Source: Draconibacterium sp. (GTDB lineage Bacteria > Bacteroidota > Bacteroidia > Bacteroidales > Prolixibacteraceae). Taken from it: a DNA stretch of 8,152 bases. The stretch's first letter is position 1. Every line of letters starts with the position of its first letter. This document shows, piece by piece, positions 1 through 6,159 of the stretch. The notes beneath the pieces were generated by a model. That model did not search any database and was not told the DNA's origin. It saw only the letters and a list, made by a program, of their open reading frames with translations. The stretch lies in assembly GCA_027011835.1 (NCBI GenBank), contig JALUZN010000281.1, positions 1 through 8,152 of the forward strand. The letters run 5' to 3'. The translations under genes and the position numbers were made by a program.

Positions 1-182
1 AAGATAATCTCACTTCTGAAATAATTCAATCTATAACTCATCATAAACTTTTTTTGGATGCATATATGGGGTGTTTTGTTTCCTAATTGGTATTACTTCT
101 CATAACGAAAGTTCATGAATAATTCAGGTTACCCAAAATCAGACTAAACCTTGCTACCTGGTTTTGTGTTTGTTTTGCAGCA
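1..182. other. Left flank, no gene recognised
   Basis: This AT-rich stretch lies downstream of the minus-strand phosphatase gene, and I see no convincing coding sequence or RNA gene in it. The only structure is a weak inverted repeat, AAACC (146-150) and GGTTT (160-164) with a 9-nt loop, followed on the plus strand by a T-rich tract with interspersed Gs. That could be a poor terminator for a plus-strand gene ending before the window. Overlapping alternative pairings, such as CAGGT 125-129 with ACCTG 156-160, weaken that reading. No hairpin with a T-run is visible in the minus orientation that would end the phosphatase transcript. Confidence 0.5.
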
Positions 183-1382
183 TTAAACATATTCCACTTT
201 TACTTTTTTGAAAAACTTGTGTATTAATAATTTCACAATTCGTTTAACAACAAATTTTCTTAGTTCAAGCTCAAGTGGTTGCTCGGGGTCTTGATGTGCC
301 CAGTTAATACGAGTGCCAACAATTATATCGATACAATCGTGTTTTAACAGAAGCTTTACCACTTCCTCCGGCGGAGTATTCTCCAAACGAGTGTCGCTGC
401 TATAGTTTTCCAGAATCTCTTCCACTTTACCCAGCGTTAAAATTCCTTCGGTAACCATCTCAAAACCATTCATATTTGCACTGGGAGGTAACGAGTCGGC
501 TTGTTTATGCCCGTGTTGAATTTCAACTTTGAGGTTTAATTCGCGAGCAATAATTTCGGCAGTTGTTCCGCCACAAATAATTTTCTTGCCTCTAAAATTT
601 TTTATTCTTTGTACAAAGTGCGAATCTTTTATTTTATAAAATGGCGGGCCGGTAATTAGCATAAACTTTCGTGGCTCTCGAAAATAAATGACACCGCAGG
701 TGGTGTCGTCTTTTGCCGAGAAATCGTCATTCATTAGCGCACGATTAATAATCTTTCGTGCCAGCTTTGTTGCTGAAATATCGGCCATCCGGTTTATCTG
801 ATTAAGTGCAAAATCTCTAACACTTTCAATCGTCCATCCCATCGGTAATTCTGCTTTTCCAAGCCCCGACTGCGTCACTCCGTCGGTTGTGAAAATAATA
901 CGATCCTCTTTTTGTGCTACAAACTCACGACAGCGCAAAAGTTTCCCCAGATTCTCTTCGCCTCTAACTTTCAATTCGTACTCTTTGGGTTGAAAAACAG
1001 CACCTTTACGTATGATTATTAATGGCGGATTGTCGTAGTTTATTATCCGAACCAACCCGTCGGCTTCCAGTTCAATAATAGTGAATGTTGCATAGTTTTC
1101 TTTACCGTCGCTGCTTTTGGGTAATGCATTCATAATTATTTGTGCGGCAATTTCAGGTTTGGTGTGAAGTGTCGAATATTTCATTGCCATGGTTGCCGTT
1201 AGCGTTGCCAAAACACTGGCTTTTATTCCGTGCCCAATTCCATCGCTTAGCACAAGAATTTTTCGCCCCTCCTCTTTAAATACACTCGACTGGAATACGT
1301 CGCCACAGGCAATTTCGCCTTTTGGCCTGTTTTGCTGAACGTTAATTTCTATATGAAAATCATCGTTATTCGTTGTTTCCAT
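183..1382 (-). CDS. SpoIIE/PP2C-type serine phosphatase with an extra C-terminal domain, hydrogenase-associated
   Basis: This 399-residue protein is a predicted metal-dependent serine/threonine phosphatase acting in the cytoplasm; no signal peptide or membrane segment is visible. The N-terminal ~235 residues carry the SpoIIE/PP2C signatures: GD at 27-28, LSDGIGHG at 45-52, TTDG at 165-168 and KDDTT at 224-228. The acidic residues D28, D47, D167 and D226 are the expected Mn/Mg ligands. Residues ~240-399 form a second domain outside the phosphatase fold, with ITGPP (243-247), CGGTT (270-274) and VTEGILTLGK (310-319). I recall this tail in phosphatases beside [FeFe] hydrogenase genes but know of no assigned function. 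The ATG lies inside the 3' end of the PAS gene (17-bp overlap), so translational coupling is likely. The divergent hydrogenase operon suggests it regulates that enzyme or its expression; the phosphorylated substrate is unknown. The phosphatase call is firm; the hydrogenase link is inferred from context. Confidence 0.9.
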   Translation of the reverse strand: METTNNDDFHIEINVQQNRPKGEIACGDVFQSSVFKEEGRKILVLSDGIGHGIKASVLATLTATMAMKYSTLHTKPEIAAQIIMNALPKSSDGKENYATFTIIELEADGLVRIINYDNPPLIIIRKGAVFQPKEYELKVRGEENLGKLLRCREFVAQKEDRIIFTTDGVTQSGLGKAELPMGWTIESVRDFALNQINRMADISATKLARKIINRALMNDDFSAKDDTTCGVIYFREPRKFMLITGPPFYKIKDSHFVQRIKNFRGKKIICGGTTAEIIARELNLKVEIQHGHKQADSLPPSANMNGFEMVTEGILTLGKVEEILENYSSDTRLENTPPEEVVKLLLKHDCIDIIVGTRINWAHQDPEQPLELELRKFVVKRIVKLLIHKFFKKVKVEYV

Positions 1383-2292
1383 ATTTATAACTTTTTATTA
1401 TCGAATTCAATAATTCTTCCGTTTCAGCAGCATTCTCTCCAAGCAGGTATGCAATTTTTTGAACCGTTTCAATGTTTTGTTTATTTATTCGTTGTGCCCG
1501 GTGTACAATCTCGTCGCGTTCTAACAGAGGGGCCGACATATCTCGAATTACAGCTCCAACAACCCTGTTTTTGTAGAGCGTTATTACGGCAACATGCAGC
1601 AATTTATTCCGAATTTCGAGGTCGCGTTCAAGCAAGTCTTCTCCCGAAGTCATTATATTCGAAATCATTTTAAAAACCGTGTCGGGAACAAGCACTCTTG
1701 CGTCGGCACTTTTTAATCCGGGAATTGTTTCGTAGAGGTCTTCAATCTCTTCTCCCATTAGTTTTGCAAAGCTTTTGTTCGAGTCGATTACTTTAAAGTC
1801 TTTGTCGACCATAATAATTCCGGCCGAAATTTTATGCAACATATGCGACGAAACTTCCATTGTTTCTTGCACTTTCTCTAACCGTTTCTCGGTTTTTTTC
1901 AATTCAGTAATATTGTTTATCGACCCAACAATGCCAATTATTTTATTGTTGTTGTCGCGAATTACTGCTTTATTAATTATGGTATAATAGATGGTTCCGT
2001 CACTGTTTTTTACCCTGTTTTCATAAATCTGTTCTCCGGGGTTTTTTAGCAGTTCTTTATCCTGATTGGCATAAATCTCGGCTGTCTCTTTCGAATGGAG
2101 CTCGAAAACCGATTTCCCTATTGTCTCCTCTTTTGGCCGCCCGGTAAATTTCTCGTGCGCTTTATTACACATTTGGTAAATGCCATTTAAATCGCGGTAG
2201 AAAATGGGTACGGGCAGTGCATCAATAATTTTTTGGTGAAATTCCGGGTCGTCGTAAAAAGAACTTTTAAATGACTTTTTATCGTAAAGCAT
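1366..2292 (-). CDS. Double-PAS sensor protein without a kinase domain, partner of the SpoIIE-type phosphatase
   Basis: This 308-residue soluble protein has two PAS domains. PAS1 spans about residues 15-132 and contains the usual end motif, GIVGSINNITELK at 120-132. A short helical linker (about 130-150) joins it to PAS2 at about 153-252, with GIIMVDKDFKVIDSNKSFA at 158-176 and VVGAVIRDMSAP at 244-255. A C-terminal helical segment (257-302) contains the motif VQKIAYLLGENAAETEE (277-293). I recall this PAS2-plus-tail arrangement at the C-terminus of sensory [FeFe]-hydrogenase-like proteins and in stand-alone PAS proteins beside SpoIIE phosphatases. No histidine kinase, HATPase, GGDEF or DNA-binding domain follows, so output is probably through protein-protein contact, most likely with the overlapping phosphatase. 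PAS ligand or cofactor (flavin, heme, small molecule) cannot be read from the sequence. The ATG at 2290-2292 fits the start of PAS1 and sits about 30 nt from the expected transcript start. Confidence 0.87.
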   Translation of the reverse strand: MLYDKKSFKSSFYDDPEFHQKIIDALPVPIFYRDLNGIYQMCNKAHEKFTGRPKEETIGKSVFELHSKETAEIYANQDKELLKNPGEQIYENRVKNSDGTIYYTIINKAVIRDNNNKIIGIVGSINNITELKKTEKRLEKVQETMEVSSHMLHKISAGIIMVDKDFKVIDSNKSFAKLMGEEIEDLYETIPGLKSADARVLVPDTVFKMISNIMTSGEDLLERDLEIRNKLLHVAVITLYKNRVVGAVIRDMSAPLLERDEIVHRAQRINKQNIETVQKIAYLLGENAAETEELLNSIIKSYKYGNNE

Positions 2293-2327
2293 TTTATCGG
2301 TTTTTTATAGTTGAAAATATCGGTGCT

Positions 2328-2358
2328 GAAAGTTACAGATTAATGTGTCGAATGTCAA
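2328..2358 (-). promoter_or_regulatory. Candidate promoter for the PAS-phosphatase unit
   Basis: Read on the minus strand, TTGACA begins at 2358. After TTG (2358-2356) and 20 bases comes TAACTTTC (2335-2328). This matches the Bacteroidota pattern TTG, 17-23 bp, TAnnTTTG except for the final base of the -7 box. The predicted start of transcription, near 2322-2324, would give a leader of about 30 nt before the ATG at 2292. The spacing is good, but the motif is short and imperfect. Confidence 0.4.
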
Positions 2359-2376
2359 CCAAATTTAAATTTTTTA

Positions 2377-2390
2377 AAACATGTATGTTT
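2377..2390. repeat. Inverted repeat AAACAT-GT-ATGTTT, candidate operator
   Basis: The arms AAACAT (2377-2382) and ATGTTT (2385-2390) form a perfect palindrome around a 2-bp centre in the divergent intergenic region. Its centre lies about 57 bp upstream of the predicted hydrogenase operon start, a position used by transcription activators. It is also upstream of the candidate PAS promoter. AT-rich DNA produces such palindromes by chance fairly often, so the operator call is tentative. Confidence 0.35.
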
Positions 2391-2427
2391 ATTGGGAATA
2401 AATCATCTGTTTGAAAAATACATTATT

Positions 2428-2435
2428 TACCTTTG
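2428..2435 (+). promoter_or_regulatory. Predicted -7 promoter element (TACCTTTG) of the hydrogenase operon
   Basis: TACCTTTG matches the Bacteroidota -7 consensus TAnnTTTG exactly and sits 65 bp upstream of the hndB ATG, giving a predicted start of transcription near 2439-2441. No TTG occurs at the normal -33 spacing. The nearest, TTTG at 2410-2413, is only 14 bp from the -7 box, which is too close. A weak -33 region suggests the promoter may need an activator. Confidence 0.6.
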
Positions 2436-2449
2436 TGACCAAAGTCACA
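2434..2449. promoter_or_regulatory. Crp/Fnr-type palindromic operator TGTGA-N6-TCACA
   Basis: A perfect inverted repeat, TGTGAC (2434-2439), CAAA, GTCACA (2444-2449), contains TGTGA-N6-TCACA, the textbook half-sites and spacing of Crp-family operators. It overlaps the last two bases of the -7 box and covers the predicted transcription start, so a bound protein should block the promoter. In RNA the same bases could form a 6-bp stem with a CAAA loop at the extreme 5' end, which is an alternative explanation. The symmetry is seen directly; the binding protein is inferred. Confidence 0.55.
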
Positions 2450-2500
2450 TAACAGAGAAATGTGCGGAAAACAAATAACTATATTAAACTCAGATTAAAT

Positions 2501-2893
2501 ATGACTAAGATTAAGTCTTTCGACGAGTTGCGCAAAATAAAAGCCAAAATAATTAAGACTTCGGGGGAAGCAAATAGCCCGAACTCACTAATAAAAATAA
2601 AGGTTGGTATGGCAACTTGTGGTATTGCTTCGGGTGCAGGCGAAATAATGCAGGTTTTGGTTGAGGAGTGCGAACGTCAGGCAATTGATGTAACCATTAA
2701 ACAGACAGGTTGTTTGGGGTATTGTTATGCCGAGCCGATGGTAGAAGTTCAAATTCCAGGTGCCGAGCCGGTGGTTTTTGGCTATGTCGACAAAAACAGA
2801 GCTCTTGAAATTATCGGGAAATTTATTCTCCAGCGCAAACCAATCGAGGGAGTTATCCCTGTTTCATTTAAAACCATTAACGAACTTAATTAA
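2501..2893 (+). CDS. hndB: Hydrogenase subunit HndB, thioredoxin-like [2Fe-2S] ferredoxin domain protein
   Basis: This 130-residue subunit corresponds to HndB of the NAD(P)-linked [FeFe] hydrogenase and to the N-terminal domain of fused HydB proteins; it should carry electrons within the complex. A short helical start (KIKSFDELRKIKAK) precedes GMATCGIASGA with C40, then GCLGYC with C71 and C75, then an AEPMVEV strand typical of the fold. Only one Cys occurs in the first ligand loop where NuoE-type proteins have C-x4-C; C57 is the only other Cys. The frame is open to a GTG at 2462, but I chose the ATG at 2501 because the family begins with this Lys-rich helix and the extra 13 residues look non-conserved. 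The gene is first in the operon, 8 bp from hndC. It is soluble and cytoplasmic. Confidence 0.92.
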   Translation: MTKIKSFDELRKIKAKIIKTSGEANSPNSLIKIKVGMATCGIASGAGEIMQVLVEECERQAIDVTIKQTGCLGYCYAEPMVEVQIPGAEPVVFGYVDKNRALEIIGKFILQRKPIEGVIPVSFKTINELN

Positions 2894-2901
2894 AAACTAC
2901 T

Positions 2902-4371
2902 ATGACCGTTTTAAAAAAACAGGTACGAATTGCTTTACGTAACTGCGGAGTTATCGACCCCGAGCAAATTGAAGATGCAATAGCTTGCGATGCTTATTTT
3001 GCACTGGGAAAATGTTTAACAACGTATTCTCCCGATGAGGTAATTTCTGAAATAAAAACCTCGGGACTGCGTGGCCGCGGCGGCGGTGGCTTCCCTACGG
3101 GATTAAAATGGGAGATAACAAAGAATGTTGAAAGCGACCAAAAATATGTGGTGTGCAATGCCGATGAAGGCGATCCCGGAGCATTTATGGACCGCTCGAT
3201 ATTGGAGGGCGACCCGCACTCGGTACTCGAAGCAATGGCAATTTGCGGATACTGTATTGGAGCCAACACCGGGTTAATTTATATTCGAGCCGAATATCCG
3301 CTGGCAATTCAACGGTTAAAAATTGCCATAAAACAGGCCGAAGAATATGGTCTGCTTGGCGACGATATTTTAGGAAGCGGGTTTGATTTTAAAATTGAAA
3401 TGCGTTATGGTGCCGGTGCTTTTGTTTGTGGCGAAGAAACGGCACTCATTCATTCTATGGAGGGGCTGCGGGGCGAGCCCACAGTAAAACCTCCGTTCCC
3501 ATCGGTTTCGGGATATTTAGGAAAACCAACCAATGTAAATAACGTGGAGACCTTTGCAAATATTCCGGTTATTATTAATAAAGGGGCAAAATGGTTTAGC
3601 CGTATTGGCACCGAAAAATCGAAAGGAACAAAGGTTTTTGCTCTGGCCGGAAAAATAAATAATGTGGGCTTAATCGAAGTGCCTATGGGAACCACTTTGC
3701 GCGAAGTGGTATACGAAATTGGTGGAGGAATTGTGAATGGGAAGAAGTTTAAATCGGTGCAAACCGGTGGTCCGTCGGGAGGTTGCTTAACCAAAGATTT
3801 TTTAGATACACCAATTGATTACGACAATCTTGTGGCAGCCGGTTCAATGATGGGGTCGGGCGGAATGATTGTAATGGACGAAGACGATTGTATGGTTTCC
3901 ATTGCAAAGTTTTACCTCGAATTTACCCTCGAAGAGTCGTGTGGAAAATGTAACCCGTGCCGGATTGGAAACAAGCGACTTCACGAAATTCTGACAAAAA
4001 TAACCGAAGGAAACGGTACGGTTGAAGATATTGAGCGGCTAAAAGAGTTAAGCGATGTAATAAAAGATACTTCGCTTTGCGGGTTGGGACAGTCGTCGCC
4101 AAACCCTGTTCTTTCTACTATTGCGAATTTCGAAGACGAATATATGGCTCACGTAAAAGAGGGAAAATGTCCGGCAGGGCAATGTAAATCGCTGCTTCGG
4201 TACGATATTGTTGAAGACCTTTGTACCGGTTGTACGCTCTGTTTCAGGAATTGTCCGGTAGGGGCAATTACCGGCGAACGGCGGTTGCCGCATTTTATCG
4301 ACCAGTCGCTCTGTATTAAGTGTGGTGTCTGTTTCGAGAAATGTAAATTCGATGCAATTACTTTAACCTAA
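2902..4371 (+). CDS. hndC: Hydrogenase diaphorase subunit HndC (NuoF-like, FMN and NADH binding)
   Basis: This 489-residue flavoprotein should exchange hydride with NAD(H) through FMN and pass electrons to the iron-sulfur chain; in bifurcating hydrogenases the flavin subunit is the proposed bifurcation site. It shows the NuoF nucleotide-binding motif GRGGGGFPTGLKW (58-70), CNADEGDPGAFMDR (85-98), the flavin region GAGAFVCGEETALIHSMEG (170-188) and QTGGPSGG (287-294). The N3-type [4Fe-4S] cluster ligands are C347, C350, C353 and C393. A C-terminal bacterial ferredoxin domain supplies two [4Fe-4S] clusters: C441, C444, C447, C451 and C471, C474, C477, C481. CPAG-Q-C (423-428) is a conserved spot that may bind zinc. 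It lacks the N-terminal thioredoxin-like domain of fused HydB proteins, which HndB supplies separately. Length is usual for the unfused type. A 17-bp gap separates it from hndD. Confidence 0.96.
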   Translation: MTVLKKQVRIALRNCGVIDPEQIEDAIACDAYFALGKCLTTYSPDEVISEIKTSGLRGRGGGGFPTGLKWEITKNVESDQKYVVCNADEGDPGAFMDRSILEGDPHSVLEAMAICGYCIGANTGLIYIRAEYPLAIQRLKIAIKQAEEYGLLGDDILGSGFDFKIEMRYGAGAFVCGEETALIHSMEGLRGEPTVKPPFPSVSGYLGKPTNVNNVETFANIPVIINKGAKWFSRIGTEKSKGTKVFALAGKINNVGLIEVPMGTTLREVVYEIGGGIVNGKKFKSVQTGGPSGGCLTKDFLDTPIDYDNLVAAGSMMGSGGMIVMDEDDCMVSIAKFYLEFTLEESCGKCNPCRIGNKRLHEILTKITEGNGTVEDIERLKELSDVIKDTSLCGLGQSSPNPVLSTIANFEDEYMAHVKEGKCPAGQCKSLLRYDIVEDLCTGCTLCFRNCPVGAITGERRLPHFIDQSLCIKCGVCFEKCKFDAITLT

Positions 4372-4388
4372 CCCGAAAAAATAAAATT

Positions 4389-6155
4389 ATGGATACAATA
4401 AATCTTACCATCGACAATAAAACAATAGAGGTAAAAAAAGGAACTTCTATTTTGGATGCAGCAGCCGAAGTTGGAATTGAAATACCAACGTTGTGCCATA
4501 TGAAGCTTCATGATTTAAATATTGAAAACAAACCGGGAGGGTGCCGTATTTGTGTGGTAGAAGTTGAGGGACGCCGCAATTTAGCACCCGCTTGTTGCAC
4601 CGATGCACACGATGGAATGGAAATAAGTACCCACTCGCTGAGGGTGGTAAATGCACGCCGCACGGTAATGGAGTTAATTCTTTCCGACCACCCTTTTGAG
4701 TGTTTGATTTGCGCCAAATCGGGAAATTGCGATTTGCAGGATATGGCTCACCAATTGGGAATTCGTGAAGTTCATTATAAAGGCGAACAGTCGCATTATC
4801 GTGCCGATACATCGCCGGCCATTATTCGCGAGATTGATAAATGTATTATGTGCCGACGATGCGAAACCATGTGTAACGATGTGCAAACTGTTGGCGTTTT
4901 GTCGGCTATAAACAGGGGGTTTAATTCGGTGGTTTCACCTGCTTTCGAGATGAACCTCGACCATTCGGAATGTACCTACTGCGGTCAGTGCGTGGCTGTT
5001 TGTCCAACCGGCGCATTAACCGAGGTCGACGAAACGGGAAAGGTAATTCGAGCTTTGGCCGACCCCACAAAAACAGTTGTTGTGCAAACGGCACCGGCAG
5101 TTCGTGCCGCTTTGGGCGAAGAATTTGGCCTCGAACCCGGAACTTTGGTTACCGGAAAATTGGTGGCTGCTCTTCGGCGTTTAGGATTTAATCATGTTTT
5201 TGATACCGATTTTGCTGCCGACCTTACAATTATGGAGGAGGGGACCGAATTATTAAACCGATTGAACCGGTTTTTGTCGGGTGATAAAGATGTAAAACTG
5301 CCCATATTAACATCGTGCTGTCCGGCGTGGGTGAAATTCTTCGAGCATCAATTCCCCGATATGAAAGACATTCCATCGACAGCACGTTCGCCAATGCAGA
5401 TGTTTGGAGCCATTGCAAAAACCTATTTTGCTGAAAAATTAGCGGTGAAACGCGAAGATTTGGTGGTGGTTTCGATTATGCCTTGTGTGGCAAAAAAATA
5501 CGAGCGAGGACGCGACGAGTTTAAAGTGAACGGCAACCCCGATGTTGACCATGTAATTACAACACGCGAATTGGCTGCACTCATAAAATTATCGAACATC
5601 GATTTTAATGCTTTGCCCAACGAAGAGTTCGATAATCCGTTGGGAGAATCGTCGGGGGCCGGAGTAATTTTCGGAACAACCGGTGGTGTTATCGAAGCAG
5701 CGGTTCGCACTGCTTACGAAATTCAAACCAAAAAAGAGTTGCCACGTTTAGACTTCGACGAGCTGCGTGGAATGGAGGGAATTCGCGAAGCCACAATCGA
5801 TTTCGACGGATTACCTATAAAAATTGGAATCGCTCACGGATTGGGAAATGCACGCAAATTATTGGAAGACATTCAGGCAGGGAAAAGCGAGTTTCATGCT
5901 ATTGAAATTATGAGTTGCCCGGGAGGTTGCATTGGTGGCGGTGGCCAGCCGTATCATCACGGCGATGCATCGATATTAAAAAAGCGCCAAATGGCAATTT
6001 ATCGCGAAGACAGTAACAAGGCAATTCGTAAATCGCACGAAAATCCTTATATCATAAATCTTTATAAAGAGTTTTTGGGAGAACCAATGAGTGAAAAGGC
6101 TCATCATTTATTACATACCCAATATTTCGACAGAACTGAAAAAGTGAAAATTTAA
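4389..6155 (+). CDS. hndD: [FeFe] hydrogenase catalytic subunit HndD (group A, NAD-linked type)
   Basis: This 588-residue protein contains the H-cluster that makes or splits H2 in the cytoplasm. In order: a [2Fe-2S] domain (C36, C52, C55 and C69 or C70); a His-ligated [4Fe-4S] site (H101, C105, C108, C114); a two-cluster ferredoxin domain (C152, C155, C158, C162; C195, C198, C201, C205); the H-cluster domain; and a small-subunit-like C-terminus (about 530-580). The H-cluster motifs are TSCCPAWV (308-315), MPCVAKK (364-370) and EIMSCPGGCIGGGGQP (506-521), with ligands C311, C366, C510 and C514. By alignment in my head to Clostridium pasteurianum CpI, the proton path is intact: C310, E284, E287, S330. 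K369 and the methionines M364 and M508 are also kept. All active-site residues are present, so it should be an active enzyme rather than a sensory variant. The maturases HydE, HydF and HydG are not in the window. Confidence 0.97.
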   Translation: MDTINLTIDNKTIEVKKGTSILDAAAEVGIEIPTLCHMKLHDLNIENKPGGCRICVVEVEGRRNLAPACCTDAHDGMEISTHSLRVVNARRTVMELILSDHPFECLICAKSGNCDLQDMAHQLGIREVHYKGEQSHYRADTSPAIIREIDKCIMCRRCETMCNDVQTVGVLSAINRGFNSVVSPAFEMNLDHSECTYCGQCVAVCPTGALTEVDETGKVIRALADPTKTVVVQTAPAVRAALGEEFGLEPGTLVTGKLVAALRRLGFNHVFDTDFAADLTIMEEGTELLNRLNRFLSGDKDVKLPILTSCCPAWVKFFEHQFPDMKDIPSTARSPMQMFGAIAKTYFAEKLAVKREDLVVVSIMPCVAKKYERGRDEFKVNGNPDVDHVITTRELAALIKLSNIDFNALPNEEFDNPLGESSGAGVIFGTTGGVIEAAVRTAYEIQTKKELPRLDFDELRGMEGIREATIDFDGLPIKIGIAHGLGNARKLLEDIQAGKSEFHAIEIMSCPGGCIGGGGQPYHHGDASILKKRQMAIYREDSNKAIRKSHENPYIINLYKEFLGEPMSEKAHHLLHTQYFDRTEKVKI

Positions 6156-6159
6156 GATT

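Noticed and set aside
146..177. Hairpin AAACC/GGTTT with a T-rich tail as a rho-independent terminator
   Set aside because: The stem is only 5 bp with a 9-nt loop, the tail is broken by Gs, and competing pairings exist. It is also in the wrong orientation for the phosphatase gene.
1332..1673. Open frame of 113 codons on the plus strand, antisense to the PAS gene
   Set aside because: It has no recognisable domain and lies wholly opposite two well-supported genes. Its composition looks like a shadow of the PAS coding strand.
2344..2359. A degenerate second Crp-like site, TGTGT-N6-TCAAC, over the -33 region of the candidate PAS promoter
   Set aside because: It matches TGTGA-N6-TCACA at only 7 of 10 positions and lacks symmetry, which is expected by chance in this length of intergenic DNA.
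2410..2413. TTTG as the -33 box of the hydrogenase promoter
   Set aside because: The spacer to TACCTTTG is 14 bp, shorter than the 17-23 bp usual for Bacteroidota promoters, so it is not counted as part of the core promoter.
2462..2500. GTG start extending HndB by 13 residues
   Set aside because: The extra residues do not resemble the family N-terminus, and the ATG at 2501 begins exactly at the typical Lys-rich helix. GTG would also lie only about 20 nt from the predicted transcript start.
4389..6155. HndD as a sensory (group C/D-like) hydrogenase, given the neighbouring PAS and phosphatase genes
   Set aside because: It has no PAS domain of its own, keeps all H-cluster and proton-path residues, and is encoded with NuoE- and NuoF-like subunits, which marks a catalytic NAD-linked enzyme.
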